From assembly GCA_019894975.1 (NCBI GenBank), contig JAGXNO010000003.1:62001-126000 (forward strand): a DNA stretch of 64,000 bases, written 5' to 3'. The notes under the pieces are model-generated. The model was given only the letters and a program-made list of their open reading frames with translations, ran no database searches and was not told where the DNA came from. Source of the DNA: Promethearchaeota archaeon (lineage in GTDB: Archaea > Asgardarchaeota > Lokiarchaeia > Sigyniarchaeales > SOKP01). The number at the start of each line of letters is the position of its first letter. Positions within the stretch are counted from its first letter, which is position 1. Shown one piece after another: positions 30,101 through 37,098 of the stretch. Position numbers and translations under genes: made by a program.

Positions 30101-30195
30101 AGGTAAACTTTATATCCAGAATCTGCTAGATCTATAGAGGTTTGAATACCTGCAATTCCACCACCAATAACTAAAACAGCTCCAACTTTTTCCAT
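27160..30195 (-). CDS. hdrA: Double-length HdrA-type subunit (copy 3)
   Basis: A 1011-residue HdrA more distant from copies 1 and 2. Order of parts: FAD motif VIGGGIAGIQ (10), DCAICILAPKLVE (about 55), two regular ferredoxin motifs CTGCGLCAQECP (about 107) and CIGCGMCKGIC (about 155), N-terminal-type domain of the second unit (CHCGINIGG, TCSADTQ, ASCTPRTHE, about 455-520), second FAD motif IGGGVSGI (about 590) and two C-terminal ferredoxins (CIGCGNCQDVC, CKGCGTCGAQCP). Unlike copies 1 and 2, its second ferredoxin in unit one is regular, so cluster content may differ. Its ATG overlaps the HdrCB stop by one base. Confidence 0.9.
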   Translation of the reverse strand: MEKVGAVLVIGGGIAGIQTSIDLADSGYKVYLAESTTSIGGVMSQLDKTFPTNDCAICILAPKLVETGRHENIDILINTSIEKIDGEPGNFNVELTQGTLRLDQSKCTGCGLCAQECPIEAIDFFNEKLSNKAAISVKFPQAVPLVFSINKEKCIGCGMCKGICKAKAIDYEIQDKEISLNVGAVVVATGFDEYDPTPLTQYGYGKYLNVITSIEFERILSASGPHSGLIIRPSDGTIPKKIAFLHCIGSRDRSKGIEYCSSVCCMYTTKEAVIAKEHMEIIKPTIFTMDIRAYGKDFDKYIERARDEYGVRYIRRRISYIKENPNSKDLRVYYENENGKIVEEIFNLVVLSVGMQPNQKAKELAQVLNFELNDYGFCKTETFSPVETSKPGIYVCGAFAAPKDIPETVIEASAAAGRVNVLLSEARNKLISKKELPNELDVSSLPPRIGVFICHCGINIGGVVDVPSVVEYVKTLPDVVYAEHNLYTCSADTQTNIKEKIEKNQLNRVIVASCTPRTHESLFQATIREVGLNKYLFEMVNIRDQCSWVHMHEPEKATAKSKDLLRMSVAKASQLIPLQEQEIAVIDKGLIIGGGVSGITAALNLASQGFEIFLIEKEDSLGGIANNLYKTLENDDIQDYLRNLIKNVESNQLIHVFKEARINSISGYIGNFSTNISHGSIKKSIDLDHGIIIVATGAKEYQPKEYKFGQDKRIITQTNFEKDLFTTDKIKGLKSIVMIQCVGSRNEEHSYCSRICCSEAIKNALKAKEINPNIEIVVLYRDIRTYGFKEKYYNQARDNNIIFIRFDKTNPPELNLKNKQLNLRVNNPDLGELIINPDLIVLSTGLEAPIKENEELAKMLKVPLNEDKFFLEAHVKLRPIDFATDGIYLCGCAHSPKDLRESIAQSNGAAAQAVKILSAEKIVTSGLVATVIEENCIGCGNCQDVCQFNAIELIEKERVFEDFTMATKKSHINPALCKGCGTCGAQCPNSTIVIKHFGFEQINAMISALLT

Positions 30196-31472
30196 TATTT
30201 TTCTCCTTTAGGTTCATTTGAGTTTACTACTTCTATCATGTCTACTAAAAACTCAGAAAAATCTATAATATCAATTGAAGAAAAATCTTCATAATCTTTT
30301 TTTAGACATCTTAAATGCATTCGGCATTTTGGACAGGAAGTAATCATTTTTGTTCCTACTGCTTTAGCTTCCAAAAGACGCTTATATCGTAGAGCTTTAG
30401 ATTTTTCATTACAATTCATCCAGGAATTCACCCCACAACAATAAGAATTTTCTTTATTATGTTCCATTTCTTTGAAATCATATCCAATGGTTTTCAAATG
30501 CTTAAAAATTTCTCGGACATTCTCAATTACCTTATTCTCCTTTGGTAAAAACCGACTTAATCTACAAGGATCGTGATAAGTGAAAGGAATAACATCATTA
30601 GATTCATTAGGATTTTTAAATTGAACTTCTCCCTGCTTCCACTTATCAAAAATATATTCAATTATATGTTTAACTTCAAATTTATTATTAAATTCTTCAA
30701 AAATATTTGGGTAATCAATTTTAAAGGTTCTATAACATTCAGCACATGCGGTTATAATTGTTTTGATACCTGCGTCTTCAAAATTACTCAAATTTTTTTT
30801 TCCTAATTCGATAAATGCTTCGAACTTTGCCTGGCCCCAATATAGATCATGACCACAACATGTTTCATTTTTAAGAACGACTACGGGATCTCTTTCTAAT
30901 TGACAAATAATCTTTAAAGTGCTTTCCGCTATAGAAGTTGAACCTTCAAATTCATAATTAAATAAAGGTAAACATCCCACATAATATAAAATTTCTCCTT
31001 TATTTGAAACGTTACAACCTTTTGGAATCCAATCTAAAGGTCTTTCAATATTAATATTATCTTGAACCATTAGTTCTGACATTAGAGGATAAATACCTTT
31101 GTGAGCAATTGAACGATCAGGATTCTGAATATCATTTAATCGCATTTTATACCTGGCAATTCTAACAATATCAGCAAAATTAATGTCTTTAGGACAATGT
31201 TGTAGGCAACTATTACACATTAAACAATCCCATAATACCTGGCTATTAATTATCTCATCTTCAAAGCCTTCTAATATCATCTGAATAATTCTACTTGGCG
31301 TAAATTTTTGAACTTTACTAATTTGACATACACCTGAGCAACGAGCGCATTGGTAACACTTTTTTAGTAAATTAACTAAATCAGGTTCATAAATTTTTCC
31401 TATATATAAATTAGAATCAGTTTTTCCTATTTTTTCTTTTTTTAATTTTTCCAATTCTGTTATACGATTCAC
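30195..31472 (-). CDS. hdrD: HdrC-HdrB fusion (HdrD-like) subunit (copy 2)
   Basis: A 425-residue paralogue of the gene at 20048-21328. Two HdrC-type cluster motifs (CYQCARCSGVC, CLMCNSCLQHCP) are followed by two CCG domains (GCLPLFNYEFE ... CCGHDLYWGQ ... ACAEC; DPCRLSRF ... CCGVNSWMNC ... SCPKC). All predicted ligands are kept. It follows the two FrhB-like genes by 4 bp and overlaps hdrA copy 3 by one base, so the four are almost certainly one transcript. Confidence 0.9.
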   Translation of the reverse strand: MNRITELEKLKKEKIGKTDSNLYIGKIYEPDLVNLLKKCYQCARCSGVCQISKVQKFTPSRIIQMILEGFEDEIINSQVLWDCLMCNSCLQHCPKDINFADIVRIARYKMRLNDIQNPDRSIAHKGIYPLMSELMVQDNINIERPLDWIPKGCNVSNKGEILYYVGCLPLFNYEFEGSTSIAESTLKIICQLERDPVVVLKNETCCGHDLYWGQAKFEAFIELGKKNLSNFEDAGIKTIITACAECYRTFKIDYPNIFEEFNNKFEVKHIIEYIFDKWKQGEVQFKNPNESNDVIPFTYHDPCRLSRFLPKENKVIENVREIFKHLKTIGYDFKEMEHNKENSYCCGVNSWMNCNEKSKALRYKRLLEAKAVGTKMITSCPKCRMHLRCLKKDYEDFSSIDIIDFSEFLVDMIEVVNSNEPKGEK

Positions 31473-31476
31473 TACC

Positions 31477-32589
31477 TTATTTTAGGTTTTTCATAAATTC
31501 ATGTTTTCTTTCCATTTTTGATTCAGAAAACTTTACGATTAGATTTTTTATACTTCTTCTTTTACTTTCGTCGAGTTTTAAACTTTTTATAATGTTTTTT
31601 TCCAACACCTTATTAAATATCTGTTTTCCTTTTTCAGTACGGGGCAATACAGTAGTAAATTTATCTGGGGAACCAAGTCCACCAAACGAAATATCTGAAT
31701 AAACATTAGTAAAATCAGTGCAGGAATGACAAGCAGGACGAATATAATTAACTAGTTTATTAAAAGGAATATGGATTATTTTTTCTTTTTCTTTTTCATC
31801 CTTTAGTTTTAGAATTAAATCTTCCTTAATATTTATCTTGATTATATCTTCGAATTTTATCTTAAATTCTTCTTCAAATTTCCCAATTTGAGATTTTTCA
31901 AATAAAAAATTATGATAACAGAATAAGCCAAAAGTAATCTCAACATGTTCTGAAGGGGTAACCCCAAGATTTTGCATACATCTAATCGTGTAGATTTGAC
32001 ATGGTGTTCCCACAATTGCTAGTTTTTTAAATTTATAATGATTCAGTTGAGGAATTGATTGTGTATAAGTATTAAACCTTTGAATTTCATCTAAATGAGG
32101 TGATATATTCAAATTTGTACCTGAAGCTTTGATTAAGTCGTCTTTAGTCTCTGCAAACATAGCTTCTCGGGAAAAAGGACCCTCAGCTTTAGAGACTATT
32201 GCCCCATCAATAATTTTATTTTCCAATAAAAAATTTAAAAGTGTATTAACCACGCCCCCATCTGTACCATATTTTAGAAATTCTTCATCTGTGGTTTGAC
32301 ATGAATAGATTTCTTCAGCAAATCCATAAGGCATTGAAGTGAAATCAGTGAATTGATAAGTTTTATTCAGATCATCATCTAAAATATGTGTTTGAGGGCA
32401 TAATATATAACATATACCACAATCGAGACATGCCTCCTTATTTATATATTCAGGGGGAGAATTAGGTTTTTTAAAGCCAATAACTTTTTCAAAAGCCGCT
32501 GAGCAGAATGATGTACATCCTCCACATTCTTGGCAGATCCCTTTTTCATGAACTTCCTTAATTAAATCTTGGAATGTTTTTACAGGCAT
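31477..32589 (-). CDS. FrhB/FdhB-like F420-type iron-sulfur flavoprotein
   Basis: A 370-residue protein of the coenzyme F420 hydrogenase/dehydrogenase beta-subunit family. Ferredoxin-type motifs CQECGGCTSFC and CLDCGICYILCP open it, followed by the FrhB N- and C-domains (GTDGGVVNTLL; VGTPCQIYTIRC; ACHSCTDFTNVYSDISFGG). FrhB proteins bind FAD and exchange hydride with F420 or a similar carrier. An upstream ATG at 32691 would lengthen it by 34 residues and overlap the preceding gene by 86 bp; the ATG at 32589, just before PVKTFQDLI, leaves a 16-bp gap and is preferred. Next to hdrCB and hdrA it is a candidate electron input or output module. Confidence 0.82.
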   Translation of the reverse strand: MPVKTFQDLIKEVHEKGICQECGGCTSFCSAAFEKVIGFKKPNSPPEYINKEACLDCGICYILCPQTHILDDDLNKTYQFTDFTSMPYGFAEEIYSCQTTDEEFLKYGTDGGVVNTLLNFLLENKIIDGAIVSKAEGPFSREAMFAETKDDLIKASGTNLNISPHLDEIQRFNTYTQSIPQLNHYKFKKLAIVGTPCQIYTIRCMQNLGVTPSEHVEITFGLFCYHNFLFEKSQIGKFEEEFKIKFEDIIKINIKEDLILKLKDEKEKEKIIHIPFNKLVNYIRPACHSCTDFTNVYSDISFGGLGSPDKFTTVLPRTEKGKQIFNKVLEKNIIKSLKLDESKRRSIKNLIVKFSESKMERKHEFMKNLK

Positions 32590-32605
32590 ATTTTTAATAT
32601 TTACA

Positions 32606-34114
32606 TTACTCTTTCTGTAAAATAATTGGTTTACAATTTTTTCTCTTAATACCAGCAATCCTTTCGAGTAAGGGTTGTCCTGGTTTGACATCTTTCAAAC
32701 TTTTTGATTCAATTAATCCTGCTTTAACTGCTTCTTTATAGATTTTTTCACCTTTTTTATTTCTTGTAATGACTGAAGACCACCCGCTGGGAGATCCAAT
32801 TGATCCAACAGAAATATCAGCATAATCAGCAGTTAGGTCTTCACAATAATGACAATTGTGACGAGCGTAGGATTTAACATCGTTCAAGGGAACGTTTAGA
32901 TCTTCACCTGAATCTAGATAAATAATGAATTTACCCCCACTTATGTCCATTTTTGTTACTTTTTGAAAATCTGTTTCAAATTGTTCTTTAATTAAGCTTA
33001 GGACGCCTTCATAAGGAAATGATTCCATACAAAAGAGCCCTATTCTATATTTTATATTTTTGAAAAAAGGTAACCCGCTTGGAAATAAGCTACCCTTTTC
33101 CAAGGCGTTCATCATACAAGGAACACCTACAACTGCGATGTTATCAAACTTTTTTGTACCATCTATAATACTTAAAGTTGAGGCATTAGCGTATTTAGTA
33201 CCACTTGTTTTATATAAATCCTTGACATCTTCTATTATTACTGGTTCTGGCTTCCATAGTTCTTCTGAATGTTTTACTGCTACAATTGCATCAACTAATT
33301 TATTCTCGAGTAAATACTCAAGTAGAGATGTAACGATACCCCCATCTTGTCGTACTTTTTTAATATCATCCTTGGTGGTGCTGGCTGAATATGCGTTAAC
33401 ATAGCCATTAATATTTTCTGAAAACTTCAAGGATTTCTCAATTTTGCTTATACTTTTACCCGCTTGCTCAATTGAAAATGATCTTGGGCAAACAGAATAA
33501 CATAAGCCACATTTCATGCATGTCGCATCGTCGATCTCCAAAGTGTCTGCTGTCACTGTAATGGCATTTACTGGACAAATTGATGAGCACCAACCACATT
33601 GACAACATACTTCAGAATCAAACACAATGGAAACAGGTTCAAAAAACCGTTCGATAAAACCATCAGGTAGATCTTTAACCTGGTATCGGTAGAAATATTC
33701 TTTTTCTTCGACTTCTTTTTCTTCTCCCTTTATTTTCTTAATAACAGTTTTAGTTTTTATTTCAATATGTTCTTCTATATATCCTTGTTCTTTCAGATAA
33801 ATTACATCGCGAATTACATTTTCAGGAGGAAAATCTTTTATAATTTTAGCAATTTCTTCTAAAAATAACGGTTCTTTACCTTTTAAAGATTCTAAAACTA
33901 ACTTACGCTCTGTTTCAGCATCGATCATAGCATCTAGGAATTCATAAAATTCTTCTTCAGAATATTTACCAGTTTCTAAAATTTCACCTTTAGCTTCGAA
34001 AAAAGCCCTAATCTGAAAATTCTCGACTGCTTTATAGGTGGCATCCATTAAATTTCTTGGAGAGATTCCATTGAAATTTAGATTTTTTGAGATTTGAACC
34101 ATATTTCCAACCAT
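32606..34114 (-). CDS. FrhB/FdhB-like flavoprotein with N-terminal helical/winged-helix extension
   Basis: A 502-residue protein. The first 150 residues are not part of FrhB; they include a segment (PLFLEEIAKII ... VIRDVIYLKEQGYIEE) with the look of a winged helix, as in protein-interaction or DNA-binding modules. Two ferredoxin motifs follow (CCQCGWCSSICP about 180, CMKCGLCYSVCP about 210), then the FrhB domain (RQDGGIVTSLLEYL; VGVPCMMNAL; NCHYCEDLTADYADISVG). It is the first gene after the selenoprotein pair and the SECIS-like element. Likely role: carrier-linked electron exchange with the Hdr module; whether the N-terminal part regulates or docks is unknown. Confidence 0.82.
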   Translation of the reverse strand: MVGNMVQISKNLNFNGISPRNLMDATYKAVENFQIRAFFEAKGEILETGKYSEEEFYEFLDAMIDAETERKLVLESLKGKEPLFLEEIAKIIKDFPPENVIRDVIYLKEQGYIEEHIEIKTKTVIKKIKGEEKEVEEKEYFYRYQVKDLPDGFIERFFEPVSIVFDSEVCCQCGWCSSICPVNAITVTADTLEIDDATCMKCGLCYSVCPRSFSIEQAGKSISKIEKSLKFSENINGYVNAYSASTTKDDIKKVRQDGGIVTSLLEYLLENKLVDAIVAVKHSEELWKPEPVIIEDVKDLYKTSGTKYANASTLSIIDGTKKFDNIAVVGVPCMMNALEKGSLFPSGLPFFKNIKYRIGLFCMESFPYEGVLSLIKEQFETDFQKVTKMDISGGKFIIYLDSGEDLNVPLNDVKSYARHNCHYCEDLTADYADISVGSIGSPSGWSSVITRNKKGEKIYKEAVKAGLIESKSLKDVKPGQPLLERIAGIKRKNCKPIILQKE

Positions 34115-34173
34115 TTGGATTAAAATTTATTAAAAAACTTATACTTAAATTGAATACTATTTTAAAACCCCTT

Positions 34174-34233
34174 CCCTCGCAAGGTAAGTCATCTTATAAC
34201 TAACATTTTTTTATAAGATTCATTCTGCAGGGG
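34174..34233 (-). promoter_or_regulatory. Eukaryote-like SECIS element after selenoprotein mvhD
   Basis: Read as RNA on the minus strand, a perfect 9-bp helix AUCUUAUAA/UUAUAAGAU (34219-34211 with 34199-34191) closes an 11-nt A-rich loop that starts AAAAA. At its base the 5' side has AUGA (34223-34220) and the 3' side UGAC (34191-34188). This gives tandem G-A pairs as in the kink-turn core of eukaryotic SECIS elements. A lower helix can form between CCC-UGCAG (34233-34225) and UUGCG-GGG (34182-34174) with a small internal loop. The apical adenines match the conserved AA of that class. Eukaryote-like SECIS elements have been reported in Lokiarchaeota. The element overlaps the terminal UGA of mvhD. 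Confidence 0.8.
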
Positions 34234-34693
34234 TAATTATAACTTGTTTTGTTTCTTCAGTTTCCACTTCTGAATCATGATCTATTAAATTAAGCGGACT
34301 TGGTCCGAAGGTTTTTACCTTTTCTATAGTATCTTCCACACTTTTTACAAATTTTTCTGCTTCTGCTCCACTTAACCAATACATATTAACCCTTTGATTA
34401 CCGAAACCCCGAGATTCTAAAATCCTGTTTGCTAATTCAACATGTCTTTGAGCCGTGAAATTGCCGTTCTTAAACTGGCATTCATTAGGGCGTCAACCTA
34501 CAATCATGACACCATCCGCTCCAGATTTCATACTGTAAAGTATGTGTTTCAAATCTACTCTCCCTGTACAACGCACTTTAATAATTTTTATAGATGAAGA
34601 ATATTTCAGTCGAGAAACTCCTGCTAGATCAGCAGCACTGTAACCTCATTTTAAACATGCAAATGCAACAATCTTATAATTATAATTATTCAT
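34220..34693 (-). CDS. vhuD: Selenocysteine-containing MvhD/VhuD-family subunit (two UGA-Sec codons)
   Basis: Starting at ATG 34693 the frame has no TAA or TAG and is interrupted only by UGA at codon 16 (34648-34646, ACLKUGYSAADLAG) and codon 67 (34495-34493, IVGURPNEC). These replace cysteines of FCCNWCSYAGADLAG and SGCHIGDC in the two Cys paralogues. The CTGRVD motif follows the paralogues. Read through, the protein has 157 residues, the normal family length plus a short tail, ending at UGA 34222-34220; if that UGA were also decoded, three codons later TAA ends it. Methanogen VhuD is a known selenoprotein. It starts 3 bp after the hdrA stop. Role: electron transfer to HdrA with a selenolate-containing site. 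Confidence 0.88.
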
Positions 34694-34696
34694 TGT

Positions 34697-36643
34697 TTAA
34701 TCCCCTCCTAACAGTCCATCAATCTCAGCAAATAATTGATGATCTCGATAATATCTTATATCAATGGCCTGAGTAGGACAGCAAGTTGCACAAATACCGC
34801 ATCCATCACAATTTATCTCATCAATATATGCTCCAATTTCTTCATCAATCTTAATAGCGTTTTTAGGGCATTCCTTTTCACATCGTCTGCAGGAAATGCA
34901 AAATTCGCTATCAACTTCAGCAGTAATTAATTCAATATCAATTTCTCCTGGAGATGTTAGTTCAGCAACTTTACTAGCAGCAGCTCTAGATTGTGAAACG
35001 GAATAAGCAATATTTTTTGGCCCTTGAGCAAATCCAGCTATAAAAATGCCTTTTGACTTAGTCTCTTGCGGCATTAATCCGAAATGTGATTCTGTAAGAA
35101 AGCCGTATTTGTTAGTATCAAGCTTTAAAACGTCTACGATTTGTTGAGTGCCTTTTGAAGGAAGTGCTGCCGTGGATAAGACAACTAAATCAGCATCAAT
35201 TTTGACAATCTTATCAGTTAATGATGAATATAATCGAACTTTCACGTTTTTAGTTTCAGGATCTTCTGAGATTTCACCAACTTTTCCCCGAATCATCCTA
35301 ATACCTTTATCTTTCGCACGTTCATAATACTCCTCAAAACCTTTTTCTGGAGTCCTTATATCGATATAACAAATTGTAATCCTCGCATCAGGAAATTCTT
35401 CTAGAAGCAATCTCCCATTCTTTAGAGCAAGCATACAACAGACACCACTACAATAGGTTCTTTCTGTTTCTCTACTGCCCACACATTGAATGAACACAAT
35501 TTCCTTAGGTTCCTTATTATCTGAAATTCGATGCACATGACCTTCAAGTGGTCCATTTGGAGCTAACATCCGTTCTAATTGAACCTGGGTTATCACATTT
35601 TCAATCTCTCCATAACCATATTCACCAAAAGGTTCATGTATATCCCAACCAGTTGCAATTATGACTGTACCCACTTCAACATTAACTTCCACTGGCTCCT
35701 GACTAAAATCAATTGCATCCAATTCGCACGCATCAACGCATGAAAAGCATTCTACACAAGCTTCTCTATCAATATCATATAAAAATGGGACTGCTTGACC
35801 GAATGGAATGTCTATTGCTCTTCGTGCTCCCAGATTTTCATCAAAATAATTTTGCGTGTAAACAGGACAAACTTCAGCACAGGCCCCACACCCATTACAT
35901 TCATCTGTCGTATATCGTGGTTTCTTTACAATTGTTGCGATATAATTACCAACATATCCTTCGATCTTTTTTACTTCACAATAGCTCATTAATTCGATGT
36001 TTTCGTTTCTATTAACTTCTAACATTTTAGGCCCGCAAATTCATATTGCACAGTCATCTGTAGGAAAAGTTCTATCCAATTGAGCCATCCTTCCTCCTAT
36101 TGTAGTCTTTTGTTCTACAAGATAAACTTTGATACCTTGATTGGCGAGATCTAAAGCCGCATTCATACCACCAATCCCTCCTCCAACTACTAAAGTAGCT
36201 TTAGTAACAGGGACTGTTTTAATAGGGACGGGCTCTAATCGTTTAACTCGTTCAACACCGCCTTTTACCAATTGTTTAGCTTTTTGTGTAGCTTCTTCTT
36301 TGCTATCTGTACACCAAGAACAATGTTCTCGAACGTTTACCATTTGAAAATAATAAGGGTTTAAATCTGTTTTAGCAATTGTACCCCTATAAATTACTTC
36401 GTGCGTTCGGGGAGTTCAAGCTGATGCTACGATTCTGTTTAGATTTTTTTCTTTGATATCTTCAATTATTTCATTTTGGGCATTGTCGGTTCAAAGAAAT
36501 GCATTCTTTTTTGATATTATAATTTCTTCAGGAAATTCGTTTTTAACATACTCTACTAGCTCATCACAATTAACTTTACTTTTTATATTTATACCTCACT
36601 GACATGCATAGTATCCAATCCGATGATTTGTATTTTTATTCAT
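34697..36643 (-). CDS. hdrA: Selenocysteine-containing HdrA (four UGA-Sec codons)
   Basis: From ATG 36643 to TAA 34697 the frame is 648 codons, the classical HdrA length, with UGA as the only interruption. The UGA codons are 16 (ACQUGINI), 51 (FLUTDNAQ), 76 (ASAUTPRTHE) and 201 (CAIUICGPKM). Each aligns with a Cys in the paralogues (CHCGINIG, YSCSSDSQ, ASCTPRTHE, SLCILAPKM). Other parts: CSWC near residue 105, FAD motif VVGGGIGGM (about 150), ferredoxins CNGCGACAEVCP and CVECFSCVDAC, and C-terminal CISCRRCEKECP and CDGCGICATCCP. HdrA of several methanogens has a Sec at the last of the four sites. It lies upstream of vhuD in the same transcript. Confidence 0.9.
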
Positions 36644-37098
36644 TTCTTTTTACACATCCACCTCGTGTTATTTATACAAGATTGTATAATAGAATATAAT
36701 TTTCTGAATTTACTAATTCTTTTCTTAGGTTTTATTCTTTTTTAAACTTTTTTAATCTTTCTGTTTATCGATATAAACAGTTTTTAGATTTTGAATAATT
36801 GTAATATTTCATTTCAAATCAATCTGATACTTTTTGAAAGTTTTATGATGGAGAATAAAAAGAGATTAGGGTTTCATGATCGTTTTCATACATTTTTATT
36901 CAGATTAGTAATTTTAATTCATTCTAATATTCTGATTCTTACTATTCAGCTGTCAAAATTGTTATTCATAATAAAAGATTAGAGAGAAATTAGTTTTAAG
37001 CAAATTCTTTTTAGGAAAAGAGAAATCAATAGCGATGTTTATATTCTATGCGAAATAATTGCATTTAAGTAATTAGAGATTTAGAATATAGTGAAAAC
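36644..37098. other. Divergent intergenic region
   Basis: About 455 bp between the selenoprotein operon (minus) and the beta-propeller gene (plus). A strong GAGGTGG ribosome-binding-like stretch lies about 12 bp before the hdrA ATG, with a TATA-like TGTATAAATA just upstream of it, at about 36670-36679. A TTG-started 63-codon frame at 36791 lacks supporting features and is not called. No RNA gene was seen. Confidence 0.5.

Noticed and set aside
32590..32691. Longer start for the FrhB-like gene, overlapping its neighbour by 86 bp
   Set aside because: The internal ATG at 32589 leaves a normal short gap, and family similarity begins after it.
34594..34776. A 60-codon plus-strand frame across the hdrA/mvhD junction
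   Set aside because: It is antisense to two well-supported conserved genes and has no recognisable features.
34220..36643. hdrA and mvhD as pseudogenes with six nonsense mutations
   Set aside because: All six stops are UGA, none is UAA or UAG, each aligns with a conserved cysteine, no frameshift is needed and a SECIS-like hairpin follows.
36791..36982. A 63-codon plus-strand frame between the selenoprotein operon and the propeller gene
   Set aside because: TTG start, no ribosome binding site, low-complexity hydrophobic composition typical of AT-rich noncoding sequence.
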